Of a stretch of DNA of 54,231 bases, positions 46,626 to 54,231 are shown piece after piece (positions within the stretch are counted from its first letter, which is position 1; every line of letters starts with the position of its first letter). Source of the stretch: Lojkania enalia (Eukaryota; Ascomycota; Dothideomycetes; Pleosporales); NCBI GenBank assembly GCA_010094045.1, contig ML986834.1, positions 1 through 54,231 on the forward strand, written 5' to 3'. The position numbers were made by a program, and so were the translations under genes. The notes beneath the pieces are model-generated. The model ran no database searches, was not told the DNA's origin, and was given only the letters and a program-made list of their open reading frames with translations.

Positions 46626-47452
46626 TGTATGGATAAACTGTTTAGAAAACTTGGTGTGTATGGGGGATGATTAGCCGATGGAGGGACAAAACTAAACCCA
46701 GACCTTTCCCGAGCATTAGATCAATGAATATTATCTAATTTTACATGCAAAATCAAACCATAATACATTCGAACGACGAAGTATGAAGCCTTAAGTGTAA
46801 ATATATATATTACGTAATTCAGTCGCGACTGCCGTTTGTATAATGACGATAGTAAACCACGCCGCCAGCCCTTCTCCCTCTCTCCTCCAGCAGCAGCAGC
46901 AACAGCAACAGCAGTAACAATATGAGTCCCCGTATGATGAACTTGCAGTCTTAAGTGCTTCACTATTAGCTTAGCTAGCTCTCCTACCCCCAACCTTCTA
47001 GTTGTACTGTGATAGGAATTTAGCGAGCCTACTGAGTACTATTCCCGACTATCGTACGGGAGCAAGTTATCCGTTTGCAGGTTGTATCAGATACCGTTAC
47101 ACGATATCAAATCACGCTGGATATCAGCTGATATACCCTTCCTTATATACATAAATATGGCCTGCTGGCCGTCCTCAATCAATCAGTTCAGCTCCTCATC
47201 TCCCTCCCTGAGACAAGATTCGCCTCTCGCCACATGTACGATACTAACTGTGAGCAGGGCTGTTATTCTCTATAATCCGCTGTTGCAGCCGCCGCCTAAG
47301 CTGGCGCTAATGCTAACACTATCCTATATATAGAAGGGCAGCAGTTAGCCCCGCTTGCTTATAGTTGGCAGACTCTTGCAGTGCTAGACCTTCTTAGGCA
47401 GGATGTAGAGTTCGTACGCGGCAGTATAACTCCCGCCTAAATAGCTACGTAT
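46626..47452. other. Spacer with a CAG/CAA microsatellite
   Basis: 46889-46918 is an imperfect CAG/CAA triplet run (CAGCAGCAGCAGCAACAGCA...). Open frames crossing it (46721-46993 minus; 47082-47333 plus) have no recognisable features. Composition falls between the island and the TA-rich flank. Confidence 0.5.
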
Positions 47453-47725
47453 AGGCCGTTATACATCAACGCTATTCTCATATAATATTATAGGAGGCGA
47501 GTGGGTACTGTATATAGCGCTTACCGCGGCGCTATACAAGGACCACGACTCCTCCTAGAGTACCGCCGCGTAGAGGGGCACTTTAGCGGATACTGTAGGA
47601 ACTGTAAGTGGCGAGACCACGCAGCCCGCTACTCTGTACGAGCTAGGAGTGATAATAAGCCAGCGGGTGGACTACTACGACTGGGGCCTGACCCTGGCGT
47701 AATAGAAGCGCTGGTAATGGCTTAG
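47453..47725 (+). pseudogene. Cys-rich fungal zinc-knuckle protein fragment (DUF3716-like)
   Basis: The frame begins RPLYINAIL, crosses one stop, and is open from 47501 to 47725. It contains CRNCKWRDHAARYSVR, preceded by SAYRGAIQGP and EYRRVEGHFSGY. In proteins of this type the pattern is CxxC...C...C..C...C; here several Cys positions read Tyr (TGC or TGT to TAC or TAT), a RIP-type change. It ends GPDPGVIEALVMA. The family call is from the pattern alone. No upstream exon could be joined. Confidence 0.5.
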
Positions 47726-47808
47726 TTGTGCGGCTATTATTAATAGACAATGATAAACCAGCTAGGACTTTAGCTTAAAATACTATAGTTTTAGTATAGA
47801 GGTATATA

Positions 47809-49335
47809 ACGTCGTTTACAAGCGAGCTGCGCACCTCGTCAACGTTCTGCGACGCGTTACCTACAAACTATAATGGCTCAACCAACTTCTACTCAATTAC
47901 CCTATAAAGAAGTATATATCTCCCTTGCTATTCTAGCTATCAATTCTACACAGATTACTAGCGGCCGGCGCGCTGCAGCAATATTTAACGTCCCTGAAAG
48001 TACGCTACGCAGCCGGCGCGCTGGCGTGCACCCTCGACGCGATTGCCAGCCTAAATAGAAGAATCTTACTAAGCTCGAAGAGGAGGTGATTGTTATGTAT
48101 ATACTTGACCTAGATTCGCGAGGCTTTGCGCCTACTCTAGGTGCTGAACGAGATATGGCGAATAAGCTGCTCACTGAGCGCAGTGCAGGCCACGTTAGCT
48201 AGTAGTAGCCTAGGAACTTTGTTAAGTAAACAGACAGACATACTACGCGATATAATTGACCCTACGATTAACAGCGAGCTCTATATAAGGATCCTAAGGC
48301 TATAAGCGCCTGGTTTGAGCTTGTAGCGCGTACGAAGGCCACCTATAGTATCTATAATAAGGATACCTTCAACTTTAACGAGACTGGCTTCCTAATAGGT
48401 AAGATATCCTTATAGCTAGTTGTTACAGGCTTAGAGAGATGTAGCCGGCTAACAGCGATCTAGCCAGGCAATTGCGAGTAGGTAACGGCAATCTATAGAA
48501 TTAATACTACTAGGTAGGTAATCCTGCCCTTTATTATCTTTACTAGCTAGTACTATCTCTTTACCTAGTACGAGGGCGACGATATACTAGGTAATTAGGC
48601 TATCAGTCTTAGCGATAATAGCTGGACTATAAATAAGCTTAGTATTATCTAGCTACAGCACTTTATTAAGTATATAGCAGAGCGTAGGGTAGGCGCGTGT
48701 TAGCTACTTATCCTTAACAGCTATAAGAGCTACAATTCGCTCGAATTTTAGGAGATCTATAAGGAGAATAAGATATATATTCTCTATATACCGCTACATT
48801 CGTTATACCTCTTATAACTACTAGATATTAGCTACTTCTTACTATTAAAGCGGGCGTACGGGCGCTAGGTCGAGAGCCTAATATATAACTATATTAACTA
48901 TATCACTAATCTTCAGTTCCTACCAACCTTCTATATTACCTATAACTAGTTTATTATAAAGGAGAATATCTGCATAAGCTTTTAAGGCGCTAGTCTAGTT
49001 CTATATTATCTAAAGATAGTAATCTTAAAGTTTAATATAAAGCTCTATATACTATTACTAGTATCTCTACTAAAAACTATATAGGAAGTTAAAATACTAA
49101 GTAATATATATAAACTAGAAGTTTAATTAATATTAATTCGCGATTAGATTCGCGTATATAAAAACTTATTATCTACTTCTATTATTAAAAGGCTTAATTA
49201 GCTAGAAAGAGGCTTTTTTAAAGTAATATATTAGATAGTTATTAGGGATATTTCTAATAGAACCCCTATACTAGACCCTATCGAGATCTAGGACTCTATA
49301 TAGTTAGCGGAATAGAATCGGTATAGAATATATAA
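47809..49335 (+). mobile_element. Fourth pogo/Fot element, 5' part moderately preserved
   Basis: The left terminal repeat begins ACGTCGTTTACAAGCGAGC at 47809 after a TA. The transposase starts at ATG 47873 (MAQPTSTQLPYKE) and is open to 48058, with a helix-turn-helix region (GRRAAAIFNVPESTLRSRRAG). It then continues through stops: EEEVIVMYILDLDSRGFAP, a NFNETGF-like block near 48373, LILNSYKSYN-like near 48710 where the family has LDGHxSH. TA-content rises along the element. I cannot find its right terminal repeat; it ends near the hairpin at 49340. Confidence 0.75.
47873..48058 (+). pseudogene. pogo transposase N-terminus
   Basis: A 61-residue open start of the transposase of the element at 47809. 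The HTH_psq-like region binds the terminal repeats in intact elements. The first stop replaces what is probably a Ser/Trp or Gln codon right after the RRDCQPK segment, and the frame goes on downstream. The base composition is less biased than the rest of the element. Confidence 0.65.
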
Positions 49336-49339
49336 CGTA

Positions 49340-49403
49340 CTTAGTTACTTAATTAACTAAACAATTAAGTACGTTTAGCTATTTAGTTAACTAAGCAACT
49401 AAG
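49340..49403. repeat. Imperfect hairpin at a transposon junction
   Basis: Arms at 49340-49361 and 49382-49403 (CTTAGTTACTTAATTAACTA and its near complement CTTAGTTGCTTAGTTAACTA read in reverse) with a 20-base spacer. It lies between the end of the pogo transposase and a Gypsy-type gag relic. Confidence 0.55.
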
Positions 49404-50312
49404 TAGGAAAAATAGTAGAGGAACTAAATTATATTTAATAACCTTATAGCTCTAACCTTTATAACTCTTTATAGTTAACTTAAATATCTTTTATATACTC
49501 TTAATTATTATTCTATTCTATATCTAGCTAATTAGAGGCTGTTATACTTTAACTACCCTCGTAAGATTAGAAGAAGTAAGACTAGTTAAACTACCCTAGT
49601 TATAAAGAAAGAGATACTTTTAGTAAGTAACGTAGGAAACTTACGCAAGTAGAATATTGGGATTAGCTAGTAAAACTACCTCTTTAGAGGTAGGTATAAT
49701 AACTATATTTATAAGAATATAGAATAAGTTAGTATAATAAAGAAACTAGCTAGCTTTAGTAGACAGATAGATTAGAAGCTTAAAGGAGGCTTAAAATAGC
49801 CTTCTTAAAAGTCTTAAAAGAATATAAGAAATAGTTAATAGTAAATAAGGAATAGAACTTATAGAGATTATTTTAAAGCTTAAATAGGTCGAAAAAAATA
49901 CTATAAATAATATATTATTAGCAATAAATTAAGTTAGTACTATTTAATAAGTTTAATAGAACTAGGCCTAAATTTAAAAGATTCCTAGTAGTAGTAAAAA
50001 TTTATATTAATACTAATCTAGATATTATCTAGTATAGGAATAAGAAAGTATTATTTATAGAAGTATACTTAATAGGTAAATAACTCGATTAGTTCTAATC
50101 TTTTCTAATAGACTTTAAGAACTACGTAGAAGAATACTAGAAAAGTAAAACTAAGGTAATATTTATAAGTCTAGTATATTTCTAATAGAAACTTAAACTA
50201 GTATTTAGAAATATTAATAAAGTATAAGTAGTAGAAAATAGACTCTATAATCTAGTTGAACTAGAATTTATTATCTTATATATATTAAGCTTTTAATAGC
50301 TCTTAAATAAGA
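49404..50312 (+). pseudogene. Gypsy-type gag relic
   Basis: On the plus strand from about 49930 the translation contains FNRTRPKFKRFLVVVKIYIN, then VLFIEVYLIGK and a region like LVFRNIN, the order seen in Gypsy gag/retrotransposon-gag domains (FDG.R..LK.FL..V..Y, V.FV.SYL.G.A..W, L...FGD). Many stops. It is cut at about 50312, where a pogo-like terminal sequence (AACGTAGTTTATAAGCGAGC) appears. Confidence 0.55.
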
Positions 50313-50789
50313 TTAACGTAGTTTATAAGCGAGCTATTAGTATAAGTATTATAGTAACACCGTAATACCTCTGTACCTATACTACCCCTACTATAATACT
50401 CGAACTAGCTGCTAGTAATAGCTATCAGCTACTAGCTAGAATATAACCGACTTGTTATAACTATAATAGAGGAAGGTTTCGCCGATCCGGCTAGCCTATA
50501 TAATAGTATAGACCTAGCTCCTATAAAAACCTATATAATATAAATATCTCTATTCTTTATATAATATTTTAATATTTATACGTAGTATATAGTAATAGAG
50601 TTAACTGCTTAAAGTATAATTAACCAACTATATATAAGCGTCCGTAATATTATATTATATAATCTACTATTATATACTATAGACGAGAACGCGCTTATTA
50701 ATATACTTAAAGAGATCTAAGGTAAACTAGACTCTTTATAGTAGAAGAATAAAATACTAGTAGAGGCTTTAGTTACCTAAGAAAACTGC
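50313..50789 (+). repeat. Retroelement 5' end, inverted copy of 25645-26090
   Basis: Leader and gag start (GAGGAAGGTTTCGCCGATCC near 50470 gives EEGFADP) of a retroelement family also present on the opposite strand at 25645-26090. It is interrupted at 50790 by the LTR of the Gypsy family described at 1985. Confidence 0.5.
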
Positions 50790-52867
50790 TATAACGATAC
50801 AAAGAAATCGTTCTATAAAAAGCTTTATATACAACCTTATCCTAAAGCTTTTTACTTATCTTATCCTACCCCCAGCTCTACCCCTTTTCCCTTCCGTATA
50901 TAGTTGTATACTTCCTTATAAGTAGCTTAGTAGTTCTTCTATATCCTTTCGTATAAGGCTTATAGGTGTTAATAGAATTCCTAGGTCCCTAAACCCCTAC
51001 GCACTCCTATATACCTTTAAGTAGATTTGTACCGTATTCGGACCTATTATCTTACCTATACTATTATATTATATAGAAGAATTTAATACTACTAGTAATA
51101 GCTTCTTTAATAATATTATATCGATTGTTTATTTAATTACGTCTAAGTCTAAAATACACCTAATTTAGTTTAGATTATAATACTTATATACTATTATATT
51201 AAATTATTTAGTTACCTAAATAGAATCTTAGAGACCTTCTATTAATTAAAGTTTTTAGGTTTAGAACTTTCTATCCTCTATAATTAGAATTGCCTTTAGA
51301 AAAGCCGCGTAGAGTATGCCTAGGTAGAAACTTAGAAACTACTAATAACCTATTAGAATTAGAGGTAACCGCTAATATCTAATTATAATTTACCTTCTAA
51401 TTCCTATACTAGAACTAATACACGCATAAGTTGTAGTAAAAGTAAGCTTCTATCTACACGTGTAGAACAACTGTTACCTTCTATAAGAGGCCCTATAATA
51501 GGCAGACCCCTCTCTATAGGACCTATAATAAAAAACCTATCTAATTTAGAGGGAAATTAGAATAAACTAACCCTTAAAGAATAAATTGCAATTTTATAAG
51601 AGGAGATCGTATACTTAATATAATAAAGAACTATTAGTCTTAATTAACCTTTATAAACTACTAAATTAGAACTAATAATATATTAAGAAACTTTTATAAC
51701 TCCCCTAGTAAGAAACCTCTTAGCTACCTCTAAGCCCCCTTAAACCTACCTTACTAAACATACGCCTAAGATTAAAAACCTTATAGATAGTAGTAAACCT
51801 ATATTTAAATAATAGCAAGCCTTAATTCTAGACTAACTTAAGATTAATATAGATTACTATTAGATAGAGTATATACGTATAGCATTAATATAGAGATATA
51901 CCTCTAGTACTATAAAAGGGTATCTAGAACTAAAATACCTAGCTAAATTAGACTAGTATTAGTTTAAGAAAAGATCTAAATACTTAGGATTATATTATTA
52001 GTATTAAATAGTTATATTATTTTTAACTCCAGCTAGATACAGATAAGAATTAGATTATATAGTCTTCTAAATATCCTACTACTTATAATTCTTCACCTCC
52101 TCTTCTTATATAATTAACTCAGCTAGTACGCGATAAGAAGGTAAAGCTAGATATCTAGTAACGCGACGCTCTATAGGAAAAGAACTAGTATTAGTAGTTC
52201 TATAGTCCAACTATCTACTATATTAAAGGTTTACTAAAACTGCTAAAATTATATTAGTTTCTTATAATTTATAGTTTAAATAAGCTCGGAGCTCTTATAT
52301 ACCTATATATAATAAAGTCTAAACCTAATCCAAAGAAAGTCTATTCTTCTATTATTACTCTTATCTTAGCTAATACTTTCTACTTTAATATAAAGAGAAA
52401 AGAGAACGAGTTTTTCTCTATATCTCTATATGAAATCGAGCGGCTGATTAAAGATAAGTAAGCCCTAGAGCTGGAAGATAAGGCTAAAAATAAAGTACTA
52501 GTAAATCTCTAATTACTATCTAAATACTATAAATATTAGAATATATTTAGTAAAACTGTAGCTTATTAATTACTAGAATACTACTCTTATAATTATAAGA
52601 TTATCCTTATAGAATCCCTCTCTAATAGTTACTATAATAATATAAAGAAATCGTTCTACGAAAAGCTTTATCTTTTTACTTATCTTATTCTACCCCCGGT
52701 TCTATCCCTTTTCCCATCCGTATATAGTTATATACTCCCTTATAAGTAGCTTAGTAGTTCTTCTATATCCTTTCGTATAAGGCCTATAGGTGTTAATAGA
52801 ATTCCTAGGTCCCTAAACCCCTACATACTCCTATATACCTCTAAATAGATTCATACCATATTTAGAC
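50790..52867 (+). mobile_element. Internally deleted copy of the 1985-9149 Gypsy family
   Basis: LTR at 50790-51043 (254 bp), gag start to about 51985, then a jump: the sequence equivalent to roughly 7980-6960 of the first element is missing. It resumes with the protease-side linker and stops just before the reverse transcriptase (equivalent to about 6300). A second LTR follows at 52633-52867, shortened by about 20 bp. It cannot encode pol. Confidence 0.75.
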
Positions 52868-54231
52868 CTATTATCTTACCTGCGCTGTTATATTATATAG
52901 AAGAACTTAATACTACTAGTAATAGCCTCTTTAATAATATCGCATCGATTATTTATTTAACTATATCTAAGTTTAAGATATACCTAATTTAGTTTAGATT
53001 ATAATACTTATATACTATTATATTAAATTATTTAGTTACTTAGATAGAATCTTAAAAACCTTCTATTAACTAAAGCCTTTAGGTTTAGAACTTCCTATCT
53101 CCTATAATTAGGATTGCCTTTAGAAAAGCTGTATAGAGTACGCCTAGGTAAAAACTTAGAGACTACTAATAACCTATTAGAATTAGAGGTAACCGCTAAT
53201 ATCTAACTATAATTTACCTTCTAATTTCTATGCTAGAATTAATATACGCGTAAGTTATAGTAAGAGTAAACTTCTATTTACGCGTGTAGAACAACTGTTA
53301 CTTCTTATAGGGGGCCCTATAACAGGCGGACCCCTCTCTATAGGGCTGGTAGTAAAGAACCTATCTAATTTAGAGGAAAATTAGAGTAAACTAACCCTTA
53401 AGGAATAAATCGCAATTTTATAAGAGGAGATTACACGCTTAATACGATAGAGAACTATTAGTCCTAATTAACCTCTATAAACTACTAAATTAGCACCGAT
53501 AATATATTAAAAAACTTTTATAACTCCCCTAGTAAGAAACCTCTTAGCTACCCCTAAACCCCCTTAAACCTACCTTACTAAATATACGCCTAAGATTAAA
53601 AGCTTTATAGATAGTAATAAACCTATATTTAAATAATAGTAAGCCTTAATCCTAGACCAATTTAAGATTAATATAAATTACTATTAGATAGAGCGTATAT
53701 ATATAGTGTTAGTATAGAGATATACCTCTAGTACTACGAAAGGGTATCTAGAGCTAAAATACCTAGCTAAATTAGACTAGTATCAGTTTAAGAATGCTAA
53801 AGAAATGATTTTACTTCTACAATCGTATTTTATTATAGGTAATAAAGAGATAGAAGTATAATAAGCGTTTTAGGTTCTAAGGATGAATAAGAGAGAAGCA
53901 TTCCCAACTTTTAAAGCTCGCTTTATTAGTACAGCTATTAGGGGATCCGTATCCTAATTAGAGTAGTTCTTCTACCTATAGGATAAGATTTTCCCCAGCT
54001 TAAGGATACTAAACCTTAGCTTTAAGCTTATATAGAAAGGCTCCTTTAACGCTATAGTCGCCTACTTAACAGCCTATAATATAGAAAGGAGGAGTATTTC
54101 TAACCTCCTAGAATAAACTATTAGCCTATAGGTTACAGCTAAAATAAATTTAAATTAGTACTAGAAAGCTTCTAAAAGTTTATCTAAGATAATCTACAAT
54201 CTAATACTACCCTAATCTACCCTAGTATTAA
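52868..54231 (+). mobile_element. Further copy of the same Gypsy family, running off the window
   Basis: After the LTR at 52633-52867 the gag leader and gag start are repeated, almost parallel to 51044-51985, and continue past the deletion point of the previous copy (53790-54231 matches the complement of about 7990-7540). The right end is outside the window. It shares one LTR with the deleted copy. Confidence 0.75.

Noticed and set aside
46721..46993. 90-codon minus-strand frame with an alanine/valine run
   Set aside because: The run is the translation of the CAG/CAA microsatellite; the rest has no features.
1..54231. CRISPR array or bacterial-type operon signals
   Set aside because: No regularly spaced identical repeats were seen, and introns plus fungal gene families rule out a prokaryotic origin.

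Overview
The window looks like chromosomal DNA of a filamentous ascomycete (Pezizomycotina). The protein genes carry short 48-83 nt introns (one longer candidate), the families are fungal (F-box-like protein, fungal P450, MFS sugar porter, HET-NACHT relics), and the flanks are extremely TA-rich transposon graveyards. Inside old coding sequence the premature stops are almost all CAA/CAG/CGA to TAA/TAG/TGA or TGG to TAG, which is the signature of repeat-induced point mutation (RIP). No species is named because nothing in the sequence fixes it.

Layout. 1-26.9 kb is a nested, RIP-degraded transposon block: a complete-length Gypsy element (1985-9149, minus), a second Gypsy relic split by a pogo/Fot transposon, a pogo element inserted into another copy of itself (13309-17036), a third pogo, and a Copia element (18976-24269, minus) sitting inside an LTR element that has gag but no visible pol. 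26.9-29.5 kb is a less degraded transition with a Copia gag and LTR relic inserted in a broken NACHT gene. 29.8-41.7 kb is an island of ordinary base composition with six intact genes. 43.5-46.6 kb holds a broken HET-NACHT-ankyrin gene followed by the tail of a WD40 gene. From 47 kb to the end it is transposon relics again.

The island is the interesting part. Five genes form a compact set: a zinc-dependent polyol-type dehydrogenase (minus) diverges from a sugar phosphate cyclase of the desmethyl-4-deoxygadusol synthase (DDGS)-like class (plus). A histidine phosphatase and a cytochrome P450 follow on the minus strand, and the P450 diverges from an MFS sugar/polyol transporter (plus). A cyclase acting on sedoheptulose 7-phosphate, plus a dehydrogenase, phosphatase, P450 and sugar porter, suggests a C7-cyclitol pathway. 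The O-methyltransferase and ATP-grasp genes of mycosporine/gadusol clusters are not visible here, so the product would have to be something else. That product is inference; the gene families themselves are well supported. An F-box-like gene lies just upstream and may be unrelated.

Limits: all calls come from reading the sequence without database searches. Exon borders were chosen from splice consensus, reading phase and remembered family patterns. Transposon borders are firm where terminal repeats and target-site duplications are stated, and approximate elsewhere.
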